From: Maribellus sp. YY47
Lineage (GTDB): Bacteria; Bacteroidota; Bacteroidia; Bacteroidales; Prolixibacteraceae
Direction of reading: 5' to 3'
Assembly: GCF_023111095.1 (NCBI RefSeq)
Contig: NZ_JALGYW010000013.1
Span: 1-64,000 of the forward strand
DNA: 64,000 nucleotides
The notes beneath the pieces are model-generated. The model did not search any database. It worked only from the letters and a program-made list of their open reading frames with translations, and was not told the origin of the DNA. Position 1 is the stretch's first letter; each line of letters starts with the position of its first letter. The translations under genes were made by a program, and so were the position numbers. Below, in pieces: positions 42,286-52,341 of this stretch.

Positions 42286-44991
42286 CTAAAATAAACTTAT
42301 TCTAATCGGCTCCTGTCCCAGCGAAATCTCGTACTGACCACGGTTGTTTTCAGAGTAGCCATTGATCGTTACAGTAGCGCCTGAATCATATGATTTTACA
42401 CGCAAATACGCTTTGAAAGTAAAATCGTTGGAAGGATTTAACTCCAACTCTACTTTCCCGGTTTCCGGTTTTAATGAAACCGATTTAAACTGGCCGGCAT
42501 CGAGTGTAAGCCAGAGTTTTAGTGGCGAGATATAGACGCGCGATTTAGCCGCAGTTGTGAGTTCCACCTTTACTTCTCCCTCCGATTCAGTCAAATTTCC
42601 ACCAAAAGCGAGCCATCCGAATTCATCATTTTTTGTCAGGAAAGTAGATGAATTTACTGCGTAACCATAAAATCCGGGACCATAATCACCCGAAATACCG
42701 TCGTTTTTTAGCGTTGATGGAAAAGAATGGAAAGCTGCCGGAGCAAAGCCATCTTCGGTTATGTTTGAGAGCGTTCCCAGTAAACCGCCATATCCTACGC
42801 GTAATAAATACAAATCTTCCGGCATTTTACGAAACTCTTCCAGCACCGGAATAGCATTTAATCCGGAGCCATAGTGGTGAATCTGACGTTCTATTCTCGA
42901 TAATTTTCCTCCGTAAAGAAAATCCCAGTATCTGCGTGCATTTCCGTTGTATGCCCAGTGAGGGATGGTAGGCATGTAAGCCAGAATGGCCCGTAAAGTT
43001 GTCTCAGCTTTATCGTCATGACCAAAATAATCTGACCACATGTACACCTCTTCCTGACCGGTCGAATCCCAAGGCATTTCACTTCCAAAAGGATAGTTGA
43101 GCGAAGCCCAGTGTTCGGTTCTGGCTTTCATTTTCTCTTCCAGTTTACGGGCATATTCCCACATTCCTTCAGCTTTCAGATCATCCAGAATATGAATAAA
43201 AATACTGCCTTCCATTTGCCCGAATTGAGCGTAATATGGCGCCAGTTCTGTCATTGCCATTGCTGTTTGATAAGCATGTTCCAGGTACCAATCCCAAGTT
43301 TGCTGTTTTACCAGTCCTTGATAATTGCGCGCTAAACGATACATTACCCAATGAGCTGCTGCCACGTGCGGGTAATTGTACGAACGACCGGGCGATGCTG
43401 CATGCTCCTTGTTCCAGGCAGCCCAGGTTTTGTAATTTACTTTTTCGCTGTAAGTTCCGGCAGGCATCGAGTCGGGTTGGTAATAAAACATGCTTTTTCG
43501 CACTCCGTATTTCAGCGGACCGTCACTGTACTGAAGTCCACCCCAGATAGTTTGCTGCATAAAATCTTCCAGCTTGGCAATTTCCTCTTTGTTTGGCTCA
43601 ACCAGCTGTTTCATAATCGCATTCAACCACGATCCGGAACCTCCTTCATCTCCAAGTCCGCAAATCCATGCCCTGCTGTCCTGAGTTACCTTTTGCTTGG
43701 TTTCATAGTCGTAAGTAATAACCGACGGCGAGCGATGAAACGGATCGTTTGGCTCATCGAACCATTGCTCAGTAGTCAGAAAATGGCCATTGTCGGCCAC
43801 AACCTGTTCTTCTGGTTTAATTACTTTGTAGTTGATGGTTTGCTCTGCCCCGTTTTTGTATGTAATAGTCAAACGTGCACGTCCCCAGATTAATCCATGT
43901 ACAACATATTTATACCAACCGTTTTTTGTGGTTGTGTATTTGGTCAGTTCCAGTGCACCTTCGGGTTCCACTTTCAGACTTTTAATTTTTTGATCGTATT
44001 TCAAAAAAAGTTCGGCCTTTACATCTTGCGGAAGCACATAACCCGGAACTCCGACAGCAACGGGATGATTATTTTTGATCAGCGTTTTTTCAATGTCGTG
44101 AATAGAATCGGCCAACACGAATTTCAAACCATAACTTTTGGTTTTACCAGGTTTCAGTATTTCCGAACTTGGGTTGTTCCAGGGAGTTGCTTCTTTCCAT
44201 TCGTTTTCGGCATAAGCTTTACTGTGAACCATCCATTCATGAAAGCCTTCGAATGTAATTCCCCGTCGTGTTGGGTCGTCAAGCAGCGGATTGTAAGCCT
44301 CGAACGGAGAATCTCCATAAGGAAGAACCAGCAGGACTTGTCCTGTTCCTTTCAGTCGGATGACCTGCAAATAACCGGCATCCATCCCAATATAAGGGTC
44401 GAAAAAAACATTCTCGGCGTGTGCCTGATCCAGTGTTTTATGGGTATGATTATTGTTAAAAATAACCGGTATTCCAAGAGCTCCAATTTCAACATTCGCC
44501 TTCGAAATATTTCTCAATTCAAAGCGTAGCACAAGGTTATCTCCGTCTTTTTCCCAATAACGGGTAATTTTTAGGGGCGCATCTTCGGGAAATAAAACAG
44601 AAAGATCTGATGCCGCCAGAACATTTGTTTTGTCAGGCTTGATCTCACTGACGCTCTTTCTGGAAGCGGCCGAAGAGTAACTTATCCATTGTTGATTACT
44701 TCCTGTTCTTATTCTGAAATTAATATCTCCCAGGTGGTAGTACCCGGCTTTGTTTCGGTGCGGCAGCCATTCTCCCGGTGTAAAATCAAAATTGGGTTCT
44801 TCTGCCGGATGTAGACCGGCAACTGTTTGCGATGCCTTCAACAATTCAAGTTGAAAAGCCGGTGTTGAGAACTTCAATGTTCCCAAACCAATGTCGATAG
44901 AATCGGATGGAGAAATTGCAGAGGAAGTTGCCCCGGCGTTCAGCGCGATGTTTCCCAATAGCAGAATAGAGAGAATATTCTTAAGTTTCAT
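42286..44991 (-). CDS. DUF5695-like secreted protein, putative carbohydrate-active enzyme
   Basis: A 901-residue exported protein with a short signal peptide (MKLKNILSILLLGNIALNAG). It resembles the large DUF5695 proteins of Bacteroidota: an N-terminal beta-sandwich-like half with DINFRIRTGSNQQWISYSS, then a central helical region rich in aromatics (SYNYPHVAAAHWVMYRLARN, VYMWSDYFGHDDKAETTLRA) that looks like an (alpha/alpha)6 barrel, and a C-terminal beta domain. No catalytic residues have been established to my knowledge, although acidic residues such as those in QEEVYMWSDYFGHDD are candidates. It sits with GH27, a sugar kinase and the S9 peptidase. Family assignment is by overall resemblance. 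Confidence 0.6.
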   Translation of the reverse strand: MKLKNILSILLLGNIALNAGATSSAISPSDSIDIGLGTLKFSTPAFQLELLKASQTVAGLHPAEEPNFDFTPGEWLPHRNKAGYYHLGDINFRIRTGSNQQWISYSSAASRKSVSEIKPDKTNVLAASDLSVLFPEDAPLKITRYWEKDGDNLVLRFELRNISKANVEIGALGIPVIFNNNHTHKTLDQAHAENVFFDPYIGMDAGYLQVIRLKGTGQVLLVLPYGDSPFEAYNPLLDDPTRRGITFEGFHEWMVHSKAYAENEWKEATPWNNPSSEILKPGKTKSYGLKFVLADSIHDIEKTLIKNNHPVAVGVPGYVLPQDVKAELFLKYDQKIKSLKVEPEGALELTKYTTTKNGWYKYVVHGLIWGRARLTITYKNGAEQTINYKVIKPEEQVVADNGHFLTTEQWFDEPNDPFHRSPSVITYDYETKQKVTQDSRAWICGLGDEGGSGSWLNAIMKQLVEPNKEEIAKLEDFMQQTIWGGLQYSDGPLKYGVRKSMFYYQPDSMPAGTYSEKVNYKTWAAWNKEHAASPGRSYNYPHVAAAHWVMYRLARNYQGLVKQQTWDWYLEHAYQTAMAMTELAPYYAQFGQMEGSIFIHILDDLKAEGMWEYARKLEEKMKARTEHWASLNYPFGSEMPWDSTGQEEVYMWSDYFGHDDKAETTLRAILAYMPTIPHWAYNGNARRYWDFLYGGKLSRIERQIHHYGSGLNAIPVLEEFRKMPEDLYLLRVGYGGLLGTLSNITEDGFAPAAFHSFPSTLKNDGISGDYGPGFYGYAVNSSTFLTKNDEFGWLAFGGNLTESEGEVKVELTTAAKSRVYISPLKLWLTLDAGQFKSVSLKPETGKVELELNPSNDFTFKAYLRVKSYDSGATVTINGYSENNRGQYEISLGQEPIRISLF

Positions 44992-45194
44992 TTGTGTGCC
45001 TTTTAAAAATTTCAGACGATTCAGAAATACCCAATTGACTATTTTTTACTTATTTGGTTCAGTAGTCATTTATCCGAAGTTTAGTTTACTTTGAAAGATT
45101 TTTTATTCGCAAGATTTATGTTTTTTGTTGACAGATCAGCTCGACATCAGGCTGCTTTTTCTCTTTTGGAACTAAAAGTTATTGTGGAAATATA

Positions 45195-46568
45195 TTATAG
45201 TTTTTTCAGCTTAAAAAGTCCGCTTTGATGAGCTGCCAACTCTCTTGAAAACATTTCTGAATTATTTTCGGTTACTTCTCCCGTCCACATAGTCATAACT
45301 TCATAGTTGCCACTAATTCCAAGTTCACTCAAATTTACGGAAACTGCCAATGGCTTTTCATCGTCCGAAATATTGAACAGAGCCAGATAAACATCCCCGG
45401 TTACCGAATTTTCCGAGGTAATTGCAACTTTCCCATCTTCCTGAAAAATCTGACGAACATTTACACTTTCCCGGTGCATCTTCAAGACTTCGTCGTTTGT
45501 AAGCAGCGATAAAGTAAATTCATCGTTACTTGGTAAATCGCCTCCGAACATTAAAGGAGATTTAAAGATGGTAAACAATGTCATAAGCGAATATTGCTCA
45601 TTTTTTGTAAGCCTTGTCATGCGGTCTTCTCCCCGCTCGCCACGAATTGAAATTCTTCCCAGTGGAATCATATCACAATCGGGCCAGGTTCCTCTTGAAA
45701 TATAAGGATACCATTGCTGGCAGACATCAATCAGGTTTGTAAAATGATGCCAGGTATCCCACACATCGTCGACCATTCGCCACATGTTGGCATGTTCACG
45801 CACATGATTGGCAGCTTCAACCGGCGTTGCTCCGGGCGACGTGCTTAAAACAATAGGACGTCCGCACTGGTCAATGGCATTTCGGATTAACTCAATTTCT
45901 TTCTGATGATAAGGTCTCGACAAATCATCCACTTTTACAAAATCGACTCCCCACCCGGCATACATATCAAAAATAGAATTGTAATACTCCTGAGCCCCAG
46001 GCTTATCCGCTAAAATTGTATAATTATCGCGCAACCAAGGGCACTGCAAATCAGTTGAGTAAATCTCTTCCGCAGTGATTCCATCCGTTCCCAAAATTGG
46101 TAATTTATTTTCAACAGCTATTTTGGGAATACCACGCATGATGTGAATCCCAAACTTCAATCCTTTGTTATGGATATAATCTGCCAATTCCTTAAAACCT
46201 TTTCCATCTTTTGCAGAAGGAAAGCGATTTACCGCAGGTTGATAACGTCCATATTCATCAATAACATAACGAGGATCAGTCTGATTATAACCTCCTGCTT
46301 TGTCGTTTTCAACAAACCATCGAATATCAACCACAATATATTCCCAACCATATTTATTAAGCTTTTCAGCCATGTAATCAGCGTTGGCTTTCACCTCATG
46401 CTCTTCAACGGTTGGTCCGTAACAATCCCAGCTATTCCATCCCATTGGCGGCGTTTGTGCCCAATTTTTAAACTCACCTTTTTGAAATATTTGCCTGCTC
46501 TGTTTCTGCACACATGCGGCAAAGGAAATTGTAACAACAAGGGTTAGAAGGAAAGTAGGTATTTTCAT
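45195..46568 (-). CDS. GH27 family glycoside hydrolase (alpha-galactosidase/beta-L-arabinopyranosidase-like), lipoprotein
   Basis: A 457-residue lipoprotein with signal MKIPTFLLTLVVTISFAAC. The GH27 (beta/alpha)8 barrel begins TPPMGWNSWDCYGP, and YIVVDIRWF is the substrate-site Asp region. The likely nucleophile is Asp in VDFVKVDDL and the acid/base Asp is in MWRMVDDVWDTW. The C-terminal beta domain closes the enzyme. GH27 members cleave alpha-galactosides, alpha-N-acetylgalactosaminides or beta-L-arabinopyranosides, so the sugar is not fixed. With GH51 nearby, arabinogalactan or arabinan side chains are plausible. The enzyme is anchored at the cell surface or periplasm. Confidence 0.87.
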   Translation of the reverse strand: MKIPTFLLTLVVTISFAACVQKQSRQIFQKGEFKNWAQTPPMGWNSWDCYGPTVEEHEVKANADYMAEKLNKYGWEYIVVDIRWFVENDKAGGYNQTDPRYVIDEYGRYQPAVNRFPSAKDGKGFKELADYIHNKGLKFGIHIMRGIPKIAVENKLPILGTDGITAEEIYSTDLQCPWLRDNYTILADKPGAQEYYNSIFDMYAGWGVDFVKVDDLSRPYHQKEIELIRNAIDQCGRPIVLSTSPGATPVEAANHVREHANMWRMVDDVWDTWHHFTNLIDVCQQWYPYISRGTWPDCDMIPLGRISIRGERGEDRMTRLTKNEQYSLMTLFTIFKSPLMFGGDLPSNDEFTLSLLTNDEVLKMHRESVNVRQIFQEDGKVAITSENSVTGDVYLALFNISDDEKPLAVSVNLSELGISGNYEVMTMWTGEVTENNSEMFSRELAAHQSGLFKLKKL

Positions 46569-46683
46569 AATTATTGTTTTTTGGAAAGATAATTAAATGT
46601 CGCTAAGTGTACAAATTACGCTTTACTGATTGCGACAAGCCTTCCACGGTAATTGAATAGGTCACTTTGCGATGAATGCTAAA

Positions 46684-47577
46684 TTATTTATGTGCGAAGA
46701 GCTCTGATAGTTCTTTAGGTAACTGTGGCATCGCACCTTTCTGCGTGCACACGTAGGCAGAAACTTCGACCGCCGCCTGGTGAACGTCTTTTATCAGCCG
46801 CTTTTTTAAAAGCCCCATCGCTAAAGCAGCCGTAAATGAATCACCAGCTCCCACAGTGTCGGCGATGTTAACCTTTGGAGATTCGAGCCAGCTTCTCTCT
46901 GTTTTTGTCAGAATTAAACTCCCTGCCCCGCCTTTTGTCAAGGCAATTAATTCAATATTGAAATATGTTAGCAGCTGTTCCAAAATTGCTTTTTCTTCTC
47001 CATCCATTCCAAATAGTTCAGCGACAACAGGCAGTTCGTCTTCGTTTAGTTTTAGAACATCACATTTCTGAAGCGATAATTCAATCACAGCTTTCGAATA
47101 AAAGTGTTGCCGAAGGTTGATGTCGAATATTTTCAAACAATTTTCAGGAAGCTCATCCAATAAGGACTGAATAGTTGTAAATGAAACATTATCGCGTTGA
47201 GCCAACGCCCCAAAACAAAAGGCTGATGCATTTGCTATCACCTCCTGACGTTGATCGCACAATGGAATTTTATCCCAGGCTACATCGGTTTGGATGGTGT
47301 ATTCTGGTACTCCGGAAGCATCAAGCCGAACGTCTACCTTTCCGGTAGGATACAGTTCTAACCGGGAGATAAAGCGCGTATCCATTTTCTTTTGATCCAA
47401 AAAACCGACAATTTCATTTCCCGGTTCATCTGTTCCAACTGCACTGTAAACAATTCCTTTACCTCCCAATTGAGAAGCGTGCCAGGCAAAATTCGCGGGA
47501 GCTCCCCCCAGTTGCTTACCACCGGGAAGCATGTCCCATAAAAGTTCTCCGGCTCCAATCAGTATGGGTTTATTCAT
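46684..47577 (-). CDS. PfkB-family carbohydrate kinase (fructokinase-like)
   Basis: A 297-residue cytoplasmic kinase of the ribokinase family. The start PILIGAGELLWDMLPGGKQL and GAPANFAWHASQLGG (about 23-37) form the first PfkB signature; the second signature is NIADTVGAGDSFTAALAMGL (about 236-255), with the catalytic Asp in GAGDS. The pattern GELLWD...GGAPANFA is typical of fructokinases. It phosphorylates a ketose or similar sugar released in the cluster. It is upstream of GH27 by 115 bases on the same strand and diverges from GH51. Confidence 0.85.
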   Translation of the reverse strand: MNKPILIGAGELLWDMLPGGKQLGGAPANFAWHASQLGGKGIVYSAVGTDEPGNEIVGFLDQKKMDTRFISRLELYPTGKVDVRLDASGVPEYTIQTDVAWDKIPLCDQRQEVIANASAFCFGALAQRDNVSFTTIQSLLDELPENCLKIFDINLRQHFYSKAVIELSLQKCDVLKLNEDELPVVAELFGMDGEEKAILEQLLTYFNIELIALTKGGAGSLILTKTERSWLESPKVNIADTVGAGDSFTAALAMGLLKKRLIKDVHQAAVEVSAYVCTQKGAMPQLPKELSELFAHK

Positions 47578-47813
47578 TTTTGTTATTGGTTTAATTGGAT
47601 TTTTATGATCTGAAAATAATCACCTAAAATACATAATCCATACGATTTTGTTAAACATTACTTCTATTTGAGCAATTGATATTTTATATAACCAGATCTC
47701 AAATCATTTAACTGGGAAAAAATGCTACAATCTTTTTGAATCAATTTTTTAATAAGTGTTTAAATGACTATAATTAATTATCTTTAGAACGTTGAACACT
47801 AAATTTAATAGAA

Positions 47814-49352
47814 ATGGTCAAACTTAAATCACAACTAACCATCCTGTTAGTACTTTTTATTTCGATTTCATATGCTCAAAGTAAGCTTACGTTGCACACA
47901 GAGCAGACTGAAACAAAGATTAGCAAAGATATCTACGGGCATTTTGCAGAGCATCTCGGACATTGTATTTATGGAGGAATTTACGTAGGAGAAGATTCGG
48001 ATATCCCTAATATACGCGGATTCCGGGATGACGTTATCGGAGCTTTGAAAGACATGAAGATTCCGGTATTAAGATGGCCGGGAGGTTGCTTTGCTGATAC
48101 TTATCATTGGAAAGATGGAATTGGACCGCGTGAAAACCGCCCGTCGATAGTAAACGTTAACTGGGGTAATGTTACCGAAGACAATAGTTTTGGCACACAT
48201 GAATTTCTGGATTTTTGCGAATTGATCGATGCTGATGCTTACATCAATATAAATGTGGGATCGGGCACGGTGCAGGAAGCCAGCGAATGGGTAGAATATG
48301 TTACTTCATCCAATCTAAGCCCGATGACAGAGCTTCGCAAAAAGAATGGTCGTGAAAAACCCTGGGATGTTAAATATTGGGGAATTGGGAATGAGAACTG
48401 GGGCTGTGGTGGAAATATGACACCGGAATACTATGCCGATCTGTATAAACAATTCGCCACATTTACTCATGGCAATCTGTATAAAATTGCGTGTGGCCCG
48501 AGCGAAGGCGATTATAACTGGATGGATGTTGTGATGCAAAAAACAGCCCGCAACTGGGGTTTGATGCAGGGGATTTCACTTCATAAATACACGATACAAA
48601 CACGCAATTGGGGAGATAAAGGAAATGCGACCGGTTTTGGAGAGAAAGAGTGGTTTGAAACACTTCATGAAACCCTGGATATGGAAACATTGGTTACACG
48701 TCATTCAACCATTATGGACCGATACGATCCGGGGAAAAGAGTTGGATTAATTGTGGATGAATGGGGAAACTGGTTTAATGTGGAACCGGGAACAAATCCC
48801 GGGTTTCTGTATCAGCAGAACTCATTGCGCGACGCTTTGGTTGCCGGAGTCAACCTGAATATCTTTAATAATCATGCCGACCGGGTTAAGATGGCCAACA
48901 TTGCTCAAATGATCAATGTACTTCAGTCGGTGATTTTAACAAAAGAGGATGAGATGGTGCTCACTCCCACTTACTATGTATTTAAAATGTACAGCGTACA
49001 TCAGGATGCTACGCTTGTTCCGGCAAATCTGGAAACAGGAAAATACAGCTACGAAGGTAAATCGGTGCCGAAAGTACAGGCTTCGTCTTCAGTAAAGGAT
49101 GGTGTACTTTCTGTCACATTCTGTAACCTAGACCCCAATAACTCGGAGCAGGTTGAGATTGTTATTCCCGGAAGTGAATATAAAACCGCCTCCGGGCAAA
49201 TAATTACAGGCGAAAAGTTGAACGATTACAACGATTTTGGGAAAACCGAAGCTGTTTCAATAAAAGATTTCTCGGTAGCGAAACCAAAAGGAGAAAAACT
49301 ATCAGTTAATTTGCCGTCTAAATCAGTGGTACTCATCCAATTTAAAAATTAA
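47814..49352 (+). CDS. Alpha-L-arabinofuranosidase, GH51
   Basis: A 512-residue enzyme with a signal peptide ([22 protein letters not shown]). The GH51 (beta/alpha)8 barrel is marked by [20 protein letters not shown] (about 79-98), the acid/base Glu in [11 protein letters not shown], and the nucleophile Glu in [12 protein letters not shown]-terminal beta-sandwich follows from about residue 380. It removes terminal arabinofuranose from arabinan, arabinoxylan or arabinogalactan. Its export is notable because many GH51 enzymes are intracellular. It is convergent with the MFS transporter and shares a terminator with it. Confidence 0.93.
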   Translation: MVKLKSQLTILLVLFISISYAQSKLTLHTEQTETKISKDIYGHFAEHLGHCIYGGIYVGEDSDIPNIRGFRDDVIGALKDMKIPVLRWPGGCFADTYHWKDGIGPRENRPSIVNVNWGNVTEDNSFGTHEFLDFCELIDADAYININVGSGTVQEASEWVEYVTSSNLSPMTELRKKNGREKPWDVKYWGIGNENWGCGGNMTPEYYADLYKQFATFTHGNLYKIACGPSEGDYNWMDVVMQKTARNWGLMQGISLHKYTIQTRNWGDKGNATGFGEKEWFETLHETLDMETLVTRHSTIMDRYDPGKRVGLIVDEWGNWFNVEPGTNPGFLYQQNSLRDALVAGVNLNIFNNHADRVKMANIAQMINVLQSVILTKEDEMVLTPTYYVFKMYSVHQDATLVPANLETGKYSYEGKSVPKVQASSSVKDGVLSVTFCNLDPNNSEQVEIVIPGSEYKTASGQIITGEKLNDYNDFGKTEAVSIKDFSVAKPKGEKLSVNLPSKSVVLIQFKN

Positions 49353-49370
49353 TTAAATTGAAAACATTAT

Positions 49371-49408
49371 AAAAGCCCGTTTCTGAAATTTCCGGAAACG
49401 GGCTTTTT
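49371..49408. terminator. Bidirectional terminator between GH51 and the MFS gene
   Basis: AAAAGCCCGTTTC (49371-49383) pairs with GAAACGGGCTTTT (49395-49407), a 13-bp stem with A/T-rich flanks on both sides. It serves both convergent genes. Confidence 0.9.
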
Positions 49409-49430
49409 GCATTTGACGGTCTGTAATATC

Positions 49431-50765
49431 TTAATCTGCTTTTTTCAGCGTTTCATGCTTTTTTACAAACCCAATTAGCAAAATAAAGGCTACAATTAAA
49501 ATAATTGGCAAAACTGACATATTTCGTAACGTAATTTCAGCCCCGGATGTCTCAATTGATTTCCCCATAATTGGCAATACCATCGAAGTGGCTACAAAGC
49601 CTGCTCCCCCCAGAATTGACATTCCAAGAGCGCCACTTTTAGGAATATATTCCGAGGCTACTCCGATCATTGTAGGCCAAAAATAGCACACCCCAACTGC
49701 AAATACGGCAGCCGAAATTAATGTCATGCCAGGACCCTTAGAGATACTCAATAAAAGCAAACCGGCAGTTGAAAGAATAGATGACCCCAATAAAACACCG
49801 GGAGGATTTAAACGGTGAACCAAACTTCCGGCAAAAAATCGGCCAACCGCCATTATACCAGTTACTACAACTAAAATAATCATTGGGCTTATACCATTTG
49901 TTTCGAGCAGTGCGTTGATCCATTGTGTAGTCCCCAATTCAGTCGAAGCAGTAAGCAGCATACAAAAAAATACGAAGGGGAACAAAAGGCTTATCTTGTT
50001 AATTAGGCGGCCTTCAAGAACAATAAAAACTGCAATAATTCCAACAATTATTAAAGGATAAGCGTAATTTGATGTTATACTATCAGATATTTTTGGAACA
50101 TTGGCTACCAATATCATAAATATAACAGCCAGGGTAATCGTAATAGGAGCACCAATGTTACGCATCATTTCTTTATAACTTACTCCTGAACTTACACGTT
50201 CAGTTTCAGGAATCTTCTGGCCCAAAAATAATATCCCATAAACAGAGAGTGGAATAAATAGAACACCAACCAATAACTGCCAGGGAAGGTTAAATTTATC
50301 CATGATCAACCATGCAAGAATTCCCCCGATGACAATTCCTCCGGGAAACCACACATGAAACCGGTTAAGCATTTTGGTTTTCTGATTTGGGAAAAGCGTT
50401 GCGATCAACGGATTACACGCAGCTTCTACACTACCGTTACCCAGGCCAATAAAAACGTTGGAAACAAAAAGTGAGGTATAATCTTTAGCCAGAAGCAATA
50501 AGACAATACCGATTAAATGCAGACCAAACGCGAGCCAAATAATCGTTTTGGTTTTAACAAGATCAATAAAATAGCCGCCGGCAAACATGGCCACGGCGAA
50601 TCCCCAGAAAGCTGGTGATAGTGCACGACCAACCTGTTCTTTTGTCAGTCCGTAATCATCATTGAAAACTCCTTCAATCTTTGCCCTGATTGCAAAAGTA
50701 ATGGCAGTAACCAGTAAGGCTAAGCAACTTGCAATAAATAGTCTTTTTTGATTTAGTTCTTTCAT
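49431..50765 (-). CDS. MFS transporter, sugar-type
   Basis: A 444-residue membrane protein with about 12 helices. Motif-like segments include AGGYFIDLVKTK after helix 2 (about 62-73), LGNGSVEAACNPLIATLFP (about 108-126), and in the second half AVGRFFAGSLVHRLNPPG. The early conserved GLGNGSVEAACNPL stretch resembles the FucP-like and Bacteroidota sugar permease group. It is at the end of the arabinose/galactose-type cluster and converges on GH51, so import of a freed sugar is plausible. Its substrate is not shown by sequence alone. Confidence 0.82.
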   Translation of the reverse strand: MKELNQKRLFIASCLALLVTAITFAIRAKIEGVFNDDYGLTKEQVGRALSPAFWGFAVAMFAGGYFIDLVKTKTIIWLAFGLHLIGIVLLLLAKDYTSLFVSNVFIGLGNGSVEAACNPLIATLFPNQKTKMLNRFHVWFPGGIVIGGILAWLIMDKFNLPWQLLVGVLFIPLSVYGILFLGQKIPETERVSSGVSYKEMMRNIGAPITITLAVIFMILVANVPKISDSITSNYAYPLIIVGIIAVFIVLEGRLINKISLLFPFVFFCMLLTASTELGTTQWINALLETNGISPMIILVVVTGIMAVGRFFAGSLVHRLNPPGVLLGSSILSTAGLLLLSISKGPGMTLISAAVFAVGVCYFWPTMIGVASEYIPKSGALGMSILGGAGFVATSMVLPIMGKSIETSGAEITLRNMSVLPIILIVAFILLIGFVKKHETLKKAD

Positions 50766-50930
50766 ACTTATAGTTCAAATTAAGGTTTAGTATTATGATT
50801 TCTCTTCCTTCAATAAACCAAAAATTTAAGCTGCTTTCTGAAATGAATCTGATTGTGTTCAATGTCAAGGCCCATCCTAATATACACTATTTCTGATTAA
50901 TAGCAATATTATCCTCCAATTGCACAAAAC

Positions 50931-50960
50931 AAAAAAACCCGCAGGAAATTCCTACGGGTT
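50931..50960 (-). terminator. Terminator of the thrS-infC-rpmI-rplT operon
   Basis: On the minus strand AACCCGTAGGA and TCCTGCGGGTT form an 11-position stem with one mismatch, followed by seven T residues (A run at 50931-50937 on the plus strand). It lies 30 bases after the rplT stop codon. Confidence 0.9.
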
Positions 50961-50989
50961 CAATGTATTTCACCTAAGTAATTGTCTTC

Positions 50990-51334
50990 TTATTTTACTT
51001 TTTCTACGATTGCTTTGAACGCTTCGGGCTGATTCATTGCTAAATCGGCCAACACCTTGCGGTTGATTTCGATATCGTTCTTTTTCAACAATCCCATGAA
51101 TTGTGAATACGACATTCCTTCGAGGCGAGTAGCTGCGTTAATACGCTGAATCCACAATCCACGGAATGTTCTTTTTTTCGCTTTTCTGTCGCGGTATGCA
51201 TACTGTTGACCTTTTTCCCAGGTATTTTTTGCAACCGTCCACACATTTTTACGCGACCCGAAATAACCTCTAGTTTTTTTCAGTAATTTTTTTCTCCGGG
51301 CACGTGATGCTACATGATTTACACTTCTTGGCAT
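50990..51334 (-). CDS. rplT: Large ribosomal subunit protein bL20
   Basis: A 114-residue basic protein starting [20 protein letters not shown], with [15 protein letters not shown] (about 23-37), [20 protein letters not shown] (about 46-65) and the later [20 protein letters not shown], all diagnostic of bL20. It binds 23S rRNA early in assembly. In E. coli and B. subtilis related operons are autoregulated through L20 binding of the leader. It is the last gene of thrS-infC-rpmI-rplT. The 142-base gap from rpmI contains two palindromic repeats. Confidence 0.98.
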   Translation of the reverse strand: MPRSVNHVASRARRKKLLKKTRGYFGSRKNVWTVAKNTWEKGQQYAYRDRKAKKRTFRGLWIQRINAATRLEGMSYSQFMGLLKKNDIEINRKVLADLAMNQPEAFKAIVEKVK

Positions 51335-51368
51335 ACTTTTTACTTTTTTGATAATCGGCGCTCTCCGG

Positions 51369-51384
51369 TCCGTCAGCAGACGGG
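51369..51384. repeat. Short palindromic repeat, copy B
   Basis: TCCGTCAGCAGACGGG has complementary CCGTC and GACGG arms and the same core as copies A and C. It lies in the rpmI-rplT gap, 35 bases before the rplT start on the transcribed strand. Confidence 0.6.
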
Positions 51385-51460
51385 CGAAAATACTTTAAAG
51401 CACAATTATCTGGTTTTTAACTCTTTTTACCTTTCTCGTTAAAAGGATAGTGAATGTAAG

Positions 51461-51476
51461 TCCGTCAGTTGACGGA
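51461..51476. repeat. Short palindromic repeat, copy C, touching the rpmI stop
   Basis: TCCGTCAGTTGACGGA is a near-perfect palindrome that abuts the TAA stop of rpmI (51477-51479). It is in the same orientation as copy B, 76 bases away. Confidence 0.6.
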
Positions 51477-51674
51477 TTACTTCATGCACAACAAAAGTTT
51501 AACGTTGCTTTCATTTGTCTTATCGATGGTTGTCCAATAAGTCAAATTACGCTTACGTTTTGTACTCTTTTTAGTCAGAATATGACTTTTGTAGGCGTGC
51601 TTCCTTTTAATTTTACCACTTCCGGTCAATCTAAAACGTTTTTTAGCACCGGAGTTCGTTTTCATTTTTGGCAT
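51477..51674 (-). CDS. rpmI: Large ribosomal subunit protein bL35
   Basis: A 65-residue basic protein starting [20 protein letters not shown], with [20 protein letters not shown] near residues 23-42, the standard bL35 sequence. Length is normal. It follows infC by 92 bases and precedes rplT. A palindromic repeat sits directly after its stop codon. Confidence 0.98.
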   Translation of the reverse strand: MPKMKTNSGAKKRFRLTGSGKIKRKHAYKSHILTKKSTKRKRNLTYWTTIDKTNESNVKLLLCMK

Positions 51675-51766
51675 AATTCCTACTAATTAAATGTTATCAA
51701 AGAACTATATATTCATGTATTTTGGGTTTCGCCTCCATACATGTGAAATAAATCCGGAGAACCGGA

Positions 51767-52327
51767 CTATTTCTTTTTAGGTGAAATAAACATCGTCATA
51801 CGTTTGCCTTCCAGTTTAGGCATTTGCTCCACTGCTCCTACCTCTTCAAGGGCAGTTGCTAGCTTTAGCAATAAAATTTCGCCCTGCTCTTTAAACAGTA
51901 TCGAACGTCCTTTAAAGAATACAAATGCTTTTACTTTTGCACCCTCCTGAAGGAATTTTTCTGCATGACGCAATTTAAACTGGAAGTCATGCTCATCGGT
52001 TTGAGGACCAAAGCGGATTTCTTTTACCACAATCTTGGTGGCTTTGGCCTTCATCTCTTTTTGTTTCTTTTTTTGCTGATAAAGAAACTTAGAGTAATCT
52101 GTAATCTTGCAAACAGGTGGATCGGCTTTTGGTGAAATTTCTACCAAATCCAATTCCATTTCATCAGCCATTCTAAGTGCATCTCGTAACTGAAATATAC
52201 CGGGATTCTCAATGTTTTCCCCTACCAGACGCACTTGTGGAACACGGATTTTCTGATTAATCCGGTGTTGCGGTTCTTCTTCTTTTCTAGGCTGAAAATT
52301 TCTTGGGCCTTTTCTTTTAATAGCTAT
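51767..52327 (-). CDS. infC: Translation initiation factor IF-3, probable AUA start
   Basis: The conserved IF-3 frame continues upstream of its first standard start (GTG at 52234) through [19 protein letters not shown], the normal N-terminal domain. The frame contains no ATG, GTG or TTG before a TAG stop at 52343-52345. The codon that matches the usual MAIKRKGPR start is ATA at 52325-52327, with a perfect AGGAGG eight bases upstream. The 186-residue product has normal length, and the C-terminal domain (about 90-180, with KEIRFGP and [12 protein letters not shown]) is intact. E. coli infC starts at AUU, and IF-3 rejects such codons to control its own level; AUA here would give the same control. 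IF-3 acts on the 30S subunit. Confidence 0.93.
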   Translation of the reverse strand: MAIKRKGPRNFQPRKEEEPQHRINQKIRVPQVRLVGENIENPGIFQLRDALRMADEMELDLVEISPKADPPVCKITDYSKFLYQQKKKQKEMKAKATKIVVKEIRFGPQTDEHDFQFKLRHAEKFLQEGAKVKAFVFFKGRSILFKEQGEILLLKLATALEEVGAVEQMPKLEGKRMTMFISPKKK

Positions 52328-52341
52328 TTTACGTTCCTCCT
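52325..52341 (-). promoter_or_regulatory. infC ribosome-binding site with non-canonical AUA start
   Basis: On the minus strand AGGAGG (52341-52336) is followed by eight bases and then ATA GCT ATT. It lies just after the thrS stop codon (52348-52346). Strong Shine-Dalgarno sequences are rare in Bacteroidota, which makes this site stand out. Confidence 0.8.

Noticed and set aside
43897-44529. A 210-residue forward frame inside the DUF5695-like gene
   Set aside because: It is opposite a longer, better-supported gene with a signal peptide and operon context.
52232-52234. GTG as the infC start
   Set aside because: It would delete the conserved N-terminal domain, and no ribosome-binding sequence precedes it.
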